The notes under the pieces were generated by a model. The model searched no databases. It was not told the DNA's origin and saw nothing but the letters and a program-made list of their open reading frames with translations. The position numbers and the translations under genes are program-made. This document shows, piece after piece, positions 54,474 through 63,637 of a stretch of DNA of 64,000 nt (its first letter is position 1; each line of letters begins with the position of its first letter). Origin of the DNA: Paracoccus sp. MKU1 (GTDB taxonomy: Bacteria; Pseudomonadota; Alphaproteobacteria; Rhodobacterales; Rhodobacteraceae); the NCBI RefSeq assembly GCF_001447385.1, contig NZ_LLWQ01000196.1, positions 18,079 to 82,078 of the forward strand, given 5' to 3'.

Positions 54474-55307
54474 ATGATCCGCGGAACCACCAGACTGATC
54501 GCGCATCTGGGCTATCCGACCACGACCTTCAAATCGCCGATGATCTACAATCCGTGGTTCCAGCGGCGCGGCATCGATGCTGTGGTGGTGCCGATGGGCT
54601 GCAAGCCCGAGGATTACCCCGATTTTCTGCGCCTGCTGTTCCGGCTGTCGAACATCCACGGCGCGCTGGTCACCATGCCGCACAAGGTCACCACGCTGGC
54701 GCTGGCCGACCGCGTCTCGGTCACCGCCCGCATCGCCGGCGCGGCGAACGGGCTGCGGCTGGCCGAGGACGGCGCGCTCGAGGCCGACATGTTCGACGGC
54801 GAAGGCTTCGTGCGCGGGGTGCTGAACAAGGGCCAGGCGTTGCAGGGCCGCTCGGCGCTGGTGGTCGGCTGCGGCGGTGTCGGCTCGGCCATCGCCGCCT
54901 CGCTGGCCCGGGTGGGCGTGGCGCGGCTGGCGCTCTATGACCCGATGGGGGCCAATGCCGAGGCGCTGGCCGGCCGCATCGCCGCCGCCTATCCCGGCAT
55001 CGTGCTGGAGACCGGCGCGAACGACCCGGCGGGCTTCGACCTGGTGGTGAACGCCTCGCCGCTCGGCATGAACGAGGGCGACCCGCTGCCCATGGACCCC
55101 GAGCGTATCGACCCCGCGACCTTCGTCGGCGAGGTGGTGCTGAAATCCGAAATCACCCCGCTGCTCGCCGCCGCCCGCGCCCGCGGCTGCCGCTATCAGA
55201 TCGGCACCGACATGCTGTTCGAGCAGATCCCGGCCTATCTGGAATTCTTCGGCTTCCCGAAACCCAGCGTCGCCGAGCTGCGCGAAAGCGCCGCGATCAG
55301 CTATTGA
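54474..55307 (+). CDS. Shikimate dehydrogenase-like protein (AroE/YdiB family)
   Basis: A 277-residue protein. The substrate domain carries GALVTMPHKVTTLALADRVS with the catalytic Lys, and a Rossmann domain follows (SALVVGCGGVGSAIAASLAR). The late QIGTDMLFEQIPAYLEFFG segment is typical. It lacks parts of the standard AroE pattern, and next to an MHS transporter it is more likely a catabolic quinate/shikimate-type dehydrogenase than the biosynthetic enzyme. It is convergent with pcaB. Confidence 0.85.
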   Translation: MIRGTTRLIAHLGYPTTTFKSPMIYNPWFQRRGIDAVVVPMGCKPEDYPDFLRLLFRLSNIHGALVTMPHKVTTLALADRVSVTARIAGAANGLRLAEDGALEADMFDGEGFVRGVLNKGQALQGRSALVVGCGGVGSAIAASLARVGVARLALYDPMGANAEALAGRIAAAYPGIVLETGANDPAGFDLVVNASPLGMNEGDPLPMDPERIDPATFVGEVVLKSEITPLLAAARARGCRYQIGTDMLFEQIPAYLEFFGFPKPSVAELRESAAISY

Positions 55308-55331
55308 TCCGGGCCGCCGGGGCCGGCCGGG

Positions 55332-56645
55332 TCACGCCCCGGCGGCCTCGGCAAAGGCCCGCGCTTCGGCCGGGGCCATGCCCAGCCCGCCGGCGGCGGA
55401 AAGGTCCAGATCCGGGAAATCGCGCGCGACCAGCGCCGGCAGCGGCTGGCCGCCGGATTGCGCCTCGGCGCAGAGCGCCTTGATCCTGGCCTGCGCCTCG
55501 GGGCGCGGCATGTGGCGGGCCAGGGCGAAGGTGAAGGCCTCGGCATGGATCAGCCCGGTTCCGTCGTCGAGCCCGCGCGCCATGGCCTGCGCATCGGGGG
55601 CGATGCGGCCCGCCAGGTCCAGCGCCAGCGCCAGCGCCCGGCCGGTCGAGATGCAGAGCTGCGGCAGGGTCAGCCATTCCACGAACCAGGCCGCGCCGTC
55701 GCGCTGCTGGCGATGGATGCCGGCGCCCTGGAGGGCCGCGGCCAGCGCCACCGCCTGCCGTGCCAACGCCACCAACACCGAGGGTCCGACCGGGTTCTGC
55801 TTTTGCGGCATGGTCGAGGAGCCCCCTGCCCCGGCAATGCGGATTTCGCCGATGCCGCTTTGCGCCATCAGGATCAGGTCCTCGCCCATCTTGCCGAGGC
55901 TGGCGCAGAGCCCGGCCATCCAGGCAGCGAAACCGCCGATGCGGTCGCGTTCGGCATGCCAGCTATGACCGGGGTCATGCAGGCCAAGCGCCCCGGCCAG
56001 ACCGGCGCGCACGGCCGGACCCTCGGCCCCCATGGCCGAGAGCGTGCCCGCCGCCCCGCCCAGCGAGACGGTGGCAAGCTCGGGCGCCAGCGCCTGAAGC
56101 CGCGCGCGGTGGCGCAGCAGCGGATGGCCCCAGCCGGCGACCACGGCGCCGAAGCTGGTCGGCGTCGCAGCCTGCCCGTAGGTCCGCGCCGCCAGCGGCA
56201 GTTCGGCATGGTCGCGGGCCAGCCGGCCGAGCGCGGCGGCAAGCCGGTTGAGCCTGCCCTCCCAGATCGCGGTCAGCCGGCGCAGGCGCAGCGCCAGGCC
56301 GGTGTCCATGATGTCCTGGCTGGTCGCGCCCCAATGCAGGTATTGCGCATGGTCGGGCGCCTCCATCGCCTTGCGGAAGGCGGCGACGAGCGCCGGCACC
56401 GGCACGCCGTTGGTCGCGGTCTCGGCGGCCAGCGCGGCGGGGTCAATCTGCACCTCGCGCGAGGCGCGGTCGATGAAGGCGCCGGCAGTTTCCGGGATCA
56501 GGCCCAGCCTGCCCTGCACCCCGGCCAGCGCGCCCTCGACCAGCAGCATGGCGCGGATCTCGGCGCTGTCGGTGAAAAGCGCGGCGGTCTCGTCATCCGA
56601 GAACAGGCTGCGATAGAGGGTGCTGTCGGCGGCGGCGGCGGGCAT
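55332..56645 (-). CDS. pcaB: 3-carboxy-cis,cis-muconate cycloisomerase
   Basis: A 437-residue fumarase/aspartase-superfamily enzyme. The signature loop is GSSTMPQKQNPVGPSVLVAL near residue 275, with HWGATSQDIMDTGLALRLR in the catalytic-base region near residue 104. It lactonises 3-carboxymuconate to 4-carboxymuconolactone in the protocatechuate branch. It is the last gene of the leftward pca operon, separated from the BKACE gene by an 89-base gap holding a repeat hairpin. Confidence 0.93.
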   Translation of the reverse strand: MPAAAADSTLYRSLFSDDETAALFTDSAEIRAMLLVEGALAGVQGRLGLIPETAGAFIDRASREVQIDPAALAAETATNGVPVPALVAAFRKAMEAPDHAQYLHWGATSQDIMDTGLALRLRRLTAIWEGRLNRLAAALGRLARDHAELPLAARTYGQAATPTSFGAVVAGWGHPLLRHRARLQALAPELATVSLGGAAGTLSAMGAEGPAVRAGLAGALGLHDPGHSWHAERDRIGGFAAWMAGLCASLGKMGEDLILMAQSGIGEIRIAGAGGSSTMPQKQNPVGPSVLVALARQAVALAAALQGAGIHRQQRDGAAWFVEWLTLPQLCISTGRALALALDLAGRIAPDAQAMARGLDDGTGLIHAEAFTFALARHMPRPEAQARIKALCAEAQSGGQPLPALVARDFPDLDLSAAGGLGMAPAEARAFAEAAGA

Positions 56646-56671
56646 CGGTCGGTCCTTTTGCAATGGCAGGA

Positions 56672-56730
56672 CCGGGGGGCCGTCTGCCCCCCGGACCCCC
56701 CGAGGATATTTGGGCACGAAAGAAGATGCG
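56672..56730 (-). repeat. Intercistronic hairpin repeat, copy A
   Basis: On the plus strand: CCGGGGGGC / GCCCCCCGG arms around a CGTCT loop, then a run of C and GAGGATATTTGGGC. The second copy lies at 63638-63712 and shares GGGGGGC..TCT..GCCCCC and CCCCCGGAGTATTTGG. Both sit in gaps inside leftward operons. Confidence 0.6.
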
Positions 56731-56734
56731 AGGC

Positions 56735-57577
56735 TCAGGCGGCGACCGGGCGCAGGCCGAGGATCTGCCTTGCCTGCCGCCATGTCGCGACGGGGCGCTG
56801 GTATTTCTCGCACAGCGCGACGGCACGTTTCACCAGCGCGGCGTTCGAGGGGGCGAGCCTGTCGCGGTCGAGGCGGACATTGTCCTCGAGCCCGGTGCGG
56901 GCATGGCCGCCCGCGCCGATCGCCCAGTCGTTCAGCACGATCTGGTTCGGCCCGATGCCCGCCGCGCACCAGGGCGCATCGGCACCGAAAAGGCGTTTCA
57001 CCGTATGGACGTAATAGTCGAAGACCTCGCGGTCGGCGGGCATGGCGTTTTTCACCCCCATGACGAATTGCACATAGGGCCGGTCCTTGATCTGGCCCGC
57101 CTGCCACATCTGATGCGCCTTGAGGATATGCGACAGGTCGAAGGCCTCGATCTCGGGCTTGATGTCGTATTTCGCCATCTCGCCGGCCAGCCAGTCCACC
57201 AGGTCCGGCGGGTTCTCGTAGACCCGGGTCGGGAAATTGTTCGAGCCGACCGAGAGCGAGGCCATGTCGGGCGCCAGCGGCAGCATGCCGCCGCGTTCGC
57301 GCCCCGCGCCCGAGCGGCCGCCGGTCGAGAGCTGGACGATCATGCCGGGGCAATGCGTCTCGATCCCCTCCTTGAGACGCCCGAAGCGTTCGGGGTCCGA
57401 GGTGGGCCTGCCTTCGTCGTCGCGGACGTGGCAATGGGCGATGGTCGCGCCGGCCTCGAAGGCCTCATGGGTGGATTCGACCTGCTCCTCGATGGAGATC
57501 GGCACCGCCGGGTTGTTGTCCTTGGTCGGCAGCGAGCCGGTGATGGCGACGCAGATGATGCAGGGGGTCGCGGTCAT
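56735..57577 (-). CDS. Beta-keto acid cleavage enzyme (BKACE, DUF849) inside the pca operon
   Basis: A 280-residue TIM-barrel protein of the DUF849/Kce family. The metal-binding HCH (GATIAHCHVRDDEGRP) and the GGHARTGLEDNVRL segment with its Arg/Glu are conserved. Family members cleave a beta-keto acid with acetyl-CoA, giving acetoacetate and a CoA ester. Inside an operon that makes 3-oxoadipate, the simplest inference is that it cleaves 3-oxoadipate to succinyl-CoA and acetoacetate, bypassing PcaIJ and PcaF, which are absent from the window. It lies ten bases downstream of pcaG. Confidence 0.88.
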   Translation of the reverse strand: MTATPCIICVAITGSLPTKDNNPAVPISIEEQVESTHEAFEAGATIAHCHVRDDEGRPTSDPERFGRLKEGIETHCPGMIVQLSTGGRSGAGRERGGMLPLAPDMASLSVGSNNFPTRVYENPPDLVDWLAGEMAKYDIKPEIEAFDLSHILKAHQMWQAGQIKDRPYVQFVMGVKNAMPADREVFDYYVHTVKRLFGADAPWCAAGIGPNQIVLNDWAIGAGGHARTGLEDNVRLDRDRLAPSNAALVKRAVALCEKYQRPVATWRQARQILGLRPVAA

Positions 57578-57587
57578 GGCCTTGCCC

Positions 57588-58199
57588 TCAGATGTCGAAG
57601 AAGACGGTTTCGTTTTCGCCCTGCAACTTGATGTCGAAGCTGTATGCGCCGGGACCGGTCCGTTTCGCCAGCAGGGTCTGGAGACGTGCCTTGTGCTCGA
57701 TCCGGGCCAGGACCGGGCATTCGGCATTGGCCGCCTCCTCGTCCTCGAAATAGATCCGGGTCTGGAGCCCGAGGTTGATGCCGCGCGCCACCAGCCAGAT
57801 ACTGATATGCGGCGCCATCGGCCGGCCGTCCGGGAAGGGCACGCGGCCCGGCTTGACCGTCTCCAGCCGCCAGATGCCGGTGTCGAAATCCGCCGCCACC
57901 CGCGCCCAGCCGGTGACGTTCGGATCGGCGGGGCCGCGCGGGTCGTTGCCGGGATAGAGGCCCTCGGCATCCGCCTGCCAGGTTTCGAACAGCGCGTCGC
58001 GCAGGATCATGTCGGCGCCGTCGATGACGCGGCCGGAAATGGTGATGCGCTGGCCCTTCGCGCCCTCGCGGATCGGCGAGAGGCCGAGATCCTGCGGATA
58101 GATGCCGGGATTGCCGAGCGCGTTCGGCACCAGGCCGATATGGACATAGGGGCCGGCGGTCTGCGAAGGCGTTTCCTTGAGATAGTCCAGCCCTTGCAT
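57588..58199 (-). CDS. pcaG: Protocatechuate 3,4-dioxygenase alpha subunit
   Basis: A 203-residue intradiol dioxygenase subunit (ETPSQTAGPYVHIGLVPNAL; MAPHISIWLVARGINLGLQT). As usual for the alpha chain, the iron-ligand tyrosines and histidines of the beta chain are not all present. It forms the oligomer with PcaH that opens the protocatechuate ring to 3-carboxymuconate. The start overlaps the pcaH stop (ATGA). Confidence 0.94.
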   Translation of the reverse strand: MQGLDYLKETPSQTAGPYVHIGLVPNALGNPGIYPQDLGLSPIREGAKGQRITISGRVIDGADMILRDALFETWQADAEGLYPGNDPRGPADPNVTGWARVAADFDTGIWRLETVKPGRVPFPDGRPMAPHISIWLVARGINLGLQTRIYFEDEEAANAECPVLARIEHKARLQTLLAKRTGPGAYSFDIKLQGENETVFFDI

Positions 58200-58936
58200 C
58201 ACATCCCCTCCTTGCGGTTTTCGAAGAACGACTGGCGGCGGCCGCGCAGCACGATGTCGAACTTGTAGGCCAGGCAATCCATCGGGATCGCCCGGTTCAT
58301 GTCCAAGGGCGCCACCAGAGCCTGGATGGCGCGGTCCTGGCCGATGGTGTTGACGATCGGGCATTTCGCGATCAGCGGGTCGCCCTCGAAATACATCTGC
58401 GTGATCAGGCGCTGGCCGAAGCCGGTGCCGAAGACCGAGATGTGGATATGCATCGGCCGCCAGTTGTTGACATGGTTCGGCCAGGGATAGGCGCCGGGGC
58501 GGACGGTGAGGAATTCATAGCGGCCGTCCGGCCCGGTCAGCGTGCGCCCGCAGCCGCCGAAATTCGGGTCGAGCGGCGCCAGGTAGCCATCCTTCTTGTG
58601 GCGGTAGCGGCCGCCGGCATTGGCCTGCCAGATCTCGACCAGCACGTTCGGCACGCCGCGGCCGTTCTCGTCCAGCACCCGGCCGTGCATGATGATGCGT
58701 TCGCCGATGGCAGGCTGGCCGGTGAAGTTCATCACCAGGTTGTTGTCCAGCACCCCGATCATGTCATGGCCGAAGGCGGGGCCGGTTTCCTCGCTAAGCG
58801 TCGAGCCGAGCGCCACCAGCGCGCGATGCGGGGCGCGGGTCATCGAGGTCTTGTAGCCCGGCGTATAGGCCGGCGGGTGCCAGTCGCGGTCGCGGAAGAA
58901 CAGCGGGCCGCGGTCGATTGCATTGCTGAGGGTCAT
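58199..58936 (-). CDS. pcaH: Protocatechuate 3,4-dioxygenase beta subunit
   Basis: A 245-residue catalytic subunit. The Fe(III) ligands are visible: Tyr111 in [10 protein letters not shown], Tyr150 in PGAYPWPN, and His163 and His165 in [10 protein letters not shown]. It performs the intradiol cleavage of protocatechuate with O2. It is coupled to pcaC (overlap 58933-58936) and pcaG. Confidence 0.95.
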   Translation of the reverse strand: MTLSNAIDRGPLFFRDRDWHPPAYTPGYKTSMTRAPHRALVALGSTLSEETGPAFGHDMIGVLDNNLVMNFTGQPAIGERIIMHGRVLDENGRGVPNVLVEIWQANAGGRYRHKKDGYLAPLDPNFGGCGRTLTGPDGRYEFLTVRPGAYPWPNHVNNWRPMHIHISVFGTGFGQRLITQMYFEGDPLIAKCPIVNTIGQDRAIQALVAPLDMNRAIPMDCLAYKFDIVLRGRRQSFFENRKEGM

Positions 58937-59316
58937 CGCTTGGCCGCCTCCATCTCGGCAAAGGTCTCCTTGGCGATCTTGATCGCGTGATTGGCGCGCG
59001 GGACGCCGGCATAGATGGCGACATGCAGCAGCGCCTCGATCACGTCGCCGGGCGTGGCGCCGGTATTGGCGGTGGCGCGGATATGCATGGCCAGTTCGTG
59101 GTCGTTGCCCAGCCCCGCCAGCAGCGCGATGGTCAGCATCGAGCGTTCGCGCGGGCTGATGGTGTCGCGCGACCAGACCGAGCCCCAGGCGGATTCGGTG
59201 ATCAGCGTCTGGAACGGCGCGTCGAGATCGGTCTTGGCGGTCTCGGCGTGGTCCACATGGGCGTCGCCCAGCACCCTGCGGCGGGTGGCCATGCCCTGGT
59301 CGTAGCGGTTGGTCAT
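58933..59316 (-). CDS. pcaC: 4-carboxymuconolactone decarboxylase
   Basis: A 127-residue protein of the CMD family: [20 protein letters not shown] and [20 protein letters not shown]. It lacks the CxxC of the AhpD-type paralogue at 23.7 kb, as expected for the true decarboxylase. It makes 3-oxoadipate enol-lactone. It overlaps pcaD by 4 bases. Confidence 0.94.
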   Translation of the reverse strand: MTNRYDQGMATRRRVLGDAHVDHAETAKTDLDAPFQTLITESAWGSVWSRDTISPRERSMLTIALLAGLGNDHELAMHIRATANTGATPGDVIEALLHVAIYAGVPRANHAIKIAKETFAEMEAAKR

Positions 59317-60089
59317 CGGAGATGGTCCTGAAGGAAAGGGGCCAGCAGCGCGGCCCATGCGGCGGGGGTTTCAACGCAGGGCAGATGGCCGGCGCCGGGA
59401 ATGACGTGGAAATCCGCGCCGGGGATCAGTTCGGCGGTGCCGCGCACCAGGTCCGGCGGCGAGGAGCCGTCCTGGTCACCGGCGATCACCAGCGCGGGCA
59501 GGCGCAGGCCGGCGGCGGCTTCGGTCAGGTCGGCGGCGGCGATGGCCTCGCAGGCGGCGATGTAGCCCTGCGCGTCGCAGCGGGCCAGCATGTTGCGCCA
59601 GGGATGCAGCGCGGGCGTGGCGCGGAAGGGCGGTGCGAACCAGCGCTCCATCACCGCATCGGCGATGCTGGCGACGCCGCCGGCGCGGATGGCGGCGATG
59701 CGGGCGTTCCAGATCTCGGCCGTGCCCATGCGCACCGCGGTGTTCGACAGGACCAGCGCGCGCAGCACCTCGGGCCGGGCGGCGGCCAGCGCCTGGCCGA
59801 TCATGCCGCCGATGGACAGGCCGACGAAGACCGCCGGCCCGCCGGTGGCCTCGATCAGCGCCGCGGCGTCCTCGGCCAGATCGGCGATCGAGACCGGCCC
59901 GCCGGAATCGGACAGGCCATGGCCGCGCTTGTCGTAGCGGATGGCACGGATGCCCGGCAGCAGCGGCAGCACCGCGTCCCAAAGCCGCAGGTCGGTGCCC
60001 AGCGAATTGGCGAAGACCACCGGCAGCCCGTCCTCGGGCCCGTCGATCCGGTAATGCATCGCTCCCCAGGGGCGCATCAGAACTTGCAT
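59313..60089 (-). CDS. pcaD: 3-oxoadipate enol-lactonase
   Basis: A 258-residue alpha/beta hydrolase with nucleophile Ser in [15 protein letters not shown] near residue 96 and C-terminal His in [11 protein letters not shown]. It hydrolyses the enol-lactone to 3-oxoadipate. It is the first gene of pcaDCHG-BKACE-pcaB and is divergent from pcaQ. A strong GAGGAGGT site lies just upstream of the start. Confidence 0.93.
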   Translation of the reverse strand: MQVLMRPWGAMHYRIDGPEDGLPVVFANSLGTDLRLWDAVLPLLPGIRAIRYDKRGHGLSDSGGPVSIADLAEDAAALIEATGGPAVFVGLSIGGMIGQALAAARPEVLRALVLSNTAVRMGTAEIWNARIAAIRAGGVASIADAVMERWFAPPFRATPALHPWRNMLARCDAQGYIAACEAIAAADLTEAAAGLRLPALVIAGDQDGSSPPDLVRGTAELIPGADFHVIPGAGHLPCVETPAAWAALLAPFLQDHLR

Positions 60090-60160
60090 GGGACCTCCTC
60101 TCTCACCCATAATCTGCCACGGCCTGTTCCGGTCGAAAAATGCAAAATGAGCGGCCATGT

Positions 60161-60176
60161 ATAATCATCCAGTTAT
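60161..60176. promoter_or_regulatory. Candidate PcaQ site in the pcaD-pcaQ gap
   Basis: ATAATC-ATCC-AGTTAT resembles the PcaQ consensus ATAACC-N4-GGTTAA described for Agrobacterium and Sinorhizobium and has LysR-type dyad symmetry. It overlaps the proposed pcaQ start, which suits autoregulation but is closer than usual to the start codon. Confidence 0.45.
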
Positions 60177-61074
60177 GCACCCGGCGATCAAGCTGCGTCA
60201 TATCCGCGCCTTCCTGGACATCGCGGCCGAGGGCGGGCTGTCCGCCGTCGCCCGCCGGCAGGGCATCACCCAGCCGGCGCTGTCGCGCACGCTGGCCGAG
60301 CTGGAGACGCTGCTGGGCCAGGCGCTGTTCCTGCGCCAGGGGCGGCGGCTGGTGCTGACGGAACAGGGGGCGCTGTTCCGCCACCATGCCGCGCAGGCAT
60401 TGCAGGCGCTGGAGGCGGGCGCGGCGGCGCTGCGGCCGGGGACCAGCGGCACGATCCGGGTCGGCGTGCTGCCGACGGTGGCGACGCGGTTCTTTCCGCA
60501 GGTGGTGCTGCGGCTGCGGAAGATCCTGCCCGAGGTGATGCTCGCGGTCGAGACCGGACCGCATCACTACCTGATCCGCATGCTGCGCGCGGGCAGCATC
60601 GACCTGATGATCGGCCGCCTGCCCAGCCCCTCGGAAATGGCGGGGCTGAGCTTCGATCACCTTTACGAAGAAGATGTCGTGCTGGTCGCGCGCGCCGGCC
60701 ATCCCGCCGCCGGCCGCCCGGCCGCCGAGGCGCTGCGCGATGCGGCGCTGATCCTGCCGCCGGCGACGGCGCTGATCCGCGCTTCGGTCGATGCCTATCT
60801 GGCCTCGCTGGGGCTGACCAACGCCCGGCCGCTGGTCGAGACGGTGTCGCTGGCGCTGGGGCGGGGGATCTGCCTGGCCTCGGACAGCCTGTGGTTCATC
60901 TCGCGCGGGGTGGTGCTGGACGAGATCGAGGCCGGCCTGCTGGTCGAATTCCCGACCGGGGCGCGGTTCCTGTCCGGGGCGGTCGGCATGACCCGGCGCC
61001 AGGCCGCCACCACGCCGGGCCTGGCGACGCTGGAGCAACTGGCGCGCGAGATCGCCGGCCGCACCGCCGGCTGA
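60175..61074 (+). CDS. pcaQ: LysR-family activator of the protocatechuate operon
   Basis: A 299-residue LysR protein divergent from pcaD. HPAIKLRHIRAFLDIAAEGG and ITQPALSRTLAELETLLG form the helix-turn-helix; KLRHIRAFLDIA is the PcaQ-type start. Known PcaQ proteins activate pcaDCHGB with 4-carboxymuconolactone. An earlier ATG at 60157 is possible. Symbol assigned from sequence type and position. Confidence 0.88.
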   Translation: MHPAIKLRHIRAFLDIAAEGGLSAVARRQGITQPALSRTLAELETLLGQALFLRQGRRLVLTEQGALFRHHAAQALQALEAGAAALRPGTSGTIRVGVLPTVATRFFPQVVLRLRKILPEVMLAVETGPHHYLIRMLRAGSIDLMIGRLPSPSEMAGLSFDHLYEEDVVLVARAGHPAAGRPAAEALRDAALILPPATALIRASVDAYLASLGLTNARPLVETVSLALGRGICLASDSLWFISRGVVLDEIEAGLLVEFPTGARFLSGAVGMTRRQAATTPGLATLEQLAREIAGRTAG

Positions 61075-61084
61075 CGGCCAAGAC

Positions 61085-61312
61085 GGCCAACGGCGCGATG
61101 GGTGCCACCCTTCTGCCCTGCCCGTCGATCTGGACTTGGGCTTGGCCCTGCCGCATCAGGAAGACCTGCACCTTCTCGCGGTGGCGGCGGGGCGAAATCT
61201 CTCAGTCGTGCAGCCGCGCCCGGTCCCGGATCCGCTCGCAAGGCACCAGGTCCGGCAAGGCCGAGGTCTCGCCGAACAGGGTGAAACCCAGAATTTGCGA
61301 CGACAATCCCAT
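61085..61312 (-). pseudogene. Broken pobR, AraC-family regulator of pobA
   Basis: The frame from the ATG at 61312 reads ILGFTLFGETSALPDLVPCE and RARLHD, then meets TGA at 61204-61202. Past the stop the same frame continues EISPRRHREKVQVFLMRQGQ, QVQIDG and then ends in unrelated residues. The expected residue at the stop is Trp (LHDWEI), so one TGG-to-TGA change broke it. The helix-turn-helix half is missing. Only the cupin N-terminus is left, divergent from pobA. Confidence 0.75.
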
Positions 61313-61414
61313 GCAGGAATAATACCATCCTATGCCGCCAGCGTCCATTCGCAGACCGGCCGATCCCGGCTAGCAAGGCCCGAACTGGAAAGAGAGGGGA
61401 GACGGATCATCGCC

Positions 61415-62584
61415 ATGGACACCCAGGTCGTCATCATCGGCGGCGGGCCTTCGGGCCTGCTGCTGTCGCAGCTTCTGAACCGCGCCGGCATCGCCACGGT
61501 CATCCTGGAACGCGCCAGCCGCGCGCATGTGCTGTCGCGCATCCGCGCCGGCATCCTGGAATGGGGCAGCGTCGCGCTGCTGCGCGAGGCCGGGGTCGGC
61601 GCCCGCATGGATGCCCAAGGCATCCCGCATGACGGCGCCTGGCTCACCGATGCCGAGCTGATGGTGCATGTCGATTTCAAGGCGCTGACCGGCCGGCAGG
61701 TCATGGTCTATGGCCAGACCGAGGTCACGCAGGACCTTTACGACGCGCAGGACGCCATGGGCACCACCATCCTGCATGGCGTCGAGGAGGTGCGCATCCT
61801 CGATCTCGACGGGCCGCAGGCGGCGGTGGAATTCACCCAGGGCGGCCAGCGCAAGCGGCTGACCTGCGCCTATGTCGCGGGCTGCGACGGCTTTCACGGC
61901 GTCTCGCGCAAGACCATCCCCGAGGACCGGCGCCGCGAATTCGAGCGGGTCTATCCCTTCGGCTGGCTCGGCATCCTGTCGCGCACGCCGCCGGTCGCCG
62001 AGGAGCTGATCTATGCCAATTCGCCGCATGGCTTCGCGCTGGCCTCGATGCGCAACCACAGCCTGGTGCGCTATTACGTGCAGGTGCCGCTGAGCGATCG
62101 GGTCGAGGACTGGAGCGACCAGCGTTTCTGGGCCGAGTTCGCCCGCCGCATCCCTTCGCAGGCCGCCGCCCGGCTGGTCACCGGTCCCTCGATCGAGAAA
62201 TCCATCGCGCCGCTGCGCAGCTTCGTGTCCGAGCCGCTGCGCTGGGGCCGGCTGTTCCTGGTGGGCGATGCGGCGCATATCGTGCCGCCGACCGGCGCCA
62301 AAGGGCTGAACCTGGCGATTTCGGACGTGTTCTATCTGCACCAGGCGCTGATCCAGGCGCTGAAACGGGGCGACGAGACCGGCATCGACGCCTATTCCGG
62401 CCGCGCCCTGGCGCGGATCTGGAAGGCGATGCGCTTCAGCTGGCAGATGACCATGATGCTGCACCGTTTCGACGACGAGGACGGCTTCGCCGCCCAGATG
62501 CGCCGCGCCGCCCTCGCCCATCTGGCAGAGTCCGAAACCGCCAGACGCGAATTGGCCGAGAACTACGTCGGCCCCCAAGGATGA
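61415..62584 (+). CDS. pobA: 4-hydroxybenzoate 3-monooxygenase
   Basis: A 389-residue class-A flavoprotein hydroxylase of the usual length. [20 protein letters not shown] binds FAD, and [20 protein letters not shown] is the second FAD motif. [11 protein letters not shown] and [13 protein letters not shown] are the PobA-specific segments. It uses NADPH and O2 to make protocatechuate, feeding pcaHG. Its own regulator gene, divergent on the left, is broken. Confidence 0.95.
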   Translation: MDTQVVIIGGGPSGLLLSQLLNRAGIATVILERASRAHVLSRIRAGILEWGSVALLREAGVGARMDAQGIPHDGAWLTDAELMVHVDFKALTGRQVMVYGQTEVTQDLYDAQDAMGTTILHGVEEVRILDLDGPQAAVEFTQGGQRKRLTCAYVAGCDGFHGVSRKTIPEDRRREFERVYPFGWLGILSRTPPVAEELIYANSPHGFALASMRNHSLVRYYVQVPLSDRVEDWSDQRFWAEFARRIPSQAAARLVTGPSIEKSIAPLRSFVSEPLRWGRLFLVGDAAHIVPPTGAKGLNLAISDVFYLHQALIQALKRGDETGIDAYSGRALARIWKAMRFSWQMTMMLHRFDDEDGFAAQMRRAALAHLAESETARRELAENYVGPQG

Positions 62585-62672
62585 GGGAGCGAAACGGCTT
62601 CAGGCCACGCATGGCGAGGAGCAAGCCTCTGTAAAGGGAAGCGGGATTCCCGGCACTCTGTCGCGGCTGGCT

Positions 62673-63170
62673 TCAGCCTCGGTCCCTTGCCGCAATGCTG
62701 AAGGGCCGGACACCATCAGGACGCCGCGCCATTGGCGCGGCGTTCGAGGACAAGCCGGGAAACCGCGCTTCCAGCGCCCCGCGAATCGCCGCAGAGACGG
62801 GCATTTTCCGCATATGCGCGAGATCGGCAAAGACCGAGACGAAACGCGCCGCGAAGCAATCTCGGCCGGTCTGCCATCCCTCGACGATCAGCGCGACAGA
62901 GCTTTTTCCGACAGCTTCGGGCCACACACGGCATTCCAGAATCTCGCCAGGCCGCACGGGCGCGGTAAAGTCATATTCCATGTGGACGAAGGGCATCCCG
63001 AAGCCTTGGTGAACGTTCATGTGATACCATCCCTTTCCGTCCAACAGATCGTCCCAGAAAGCATCCAGCGCATCCAGTGCGAAATCTGCAAGCCGTCCGG
63101 TATAGGCAATCCGCGCCGGATCACAGTCGCCGAACGCCACTCGGTGCCGCCAGATGAAAGGTGCCGCCAT
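62673..63170 (-). CDS. Acyl-CoA thioesterase (4-hydroxybenzoyl-CoA thioesterase family)
   Basis: A 165-residue hotdog-fold protein. [20 protein letters not shown] has the catalytic Asp of the 4HBT group. It would release an aromatic or fatty acid from CoA; beside pobA, 4-hydroxybenzoyl-CoA is an attractive substrate, but that is inferred. It follows the shortened ETF-QO gene on the same strand after nine bases. Confidence 0.87.
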   Translation of the reverse strand: MAAPFIWRHRVAFGDCDPARIAYTGRLADFALDALDAFWDDLLDGKGWYHMNVHQGFGMPFVHMEYDFTAPVRPGEILECRVWPEAVGKSSVALIVEGWQTGRDCFAARFVSVFADLAHMRKMPVSAAIRGALEARFPGLSSNAAPMARRPDGVRPFSIAARDRG

Positions 63171-63179
63171 CTCGCCTCC

Positions 63180-63590
63180 TCACATATTCGGGTAACTGGG
63201 CCCGTCACCGCCCCGGGGGCCGGTCCAGTTGATGTTCTGTCTGCCCATCGAGACGATGTATTTGCCGTGGTTGCTCATCAGGGGCGGCATCGGCCAGTTC
63301 GGGACGCGGACCTGGCCATGCGGGCCGAGGATGTAGAAACTGTCCTCCTTCACCTCGGTGCTGACCGGGGCGCCCCTGTCCTTCCAGTCCGGGATCAGCT
63401 TGTCGAGACCGGCGGTGTCCAGCACTGCGCCCGAGAGGATATGCGCGCCGATCTCCGAGCCCTTCTCCAGCAGCACCACCGAAAGCGCGGGGTTCACCTG
63501 CTTGAGCCGGATCGCCGCCGACAGCCCCGCCGGGCCGCCGCCGACGATCACCACGTCGTAATCCATCGACTCGCGTGCAATTTCGGACAT
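63180..63590 (-). pseudogene. ETF-ubiquinone oxidoreductase gene with a large in-frame deletion
   Basis: Residues 1 to about 116 are a normal ETF-QO N-terminus: [40 protein letters not shown] and [10 protein letters not shown]. The next residues are [19 protein letters not shown], the extreme C-terminus of ETF-QO. About 400 codons, with the quinone site and the 4Fe-4S cysteines, are missing, yet the frame is kept. The family has about 550 residues and this frame 136. The product cannot pass electrons from ETF to quinone. It lies downstream of etfA. Confidence 0.8.
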
Positions 63591-63637
63591 GGCGGGGGGT
63601 TCTCCTGGCTGGCGGATGGGCTTGCGGCACGGGGTCG

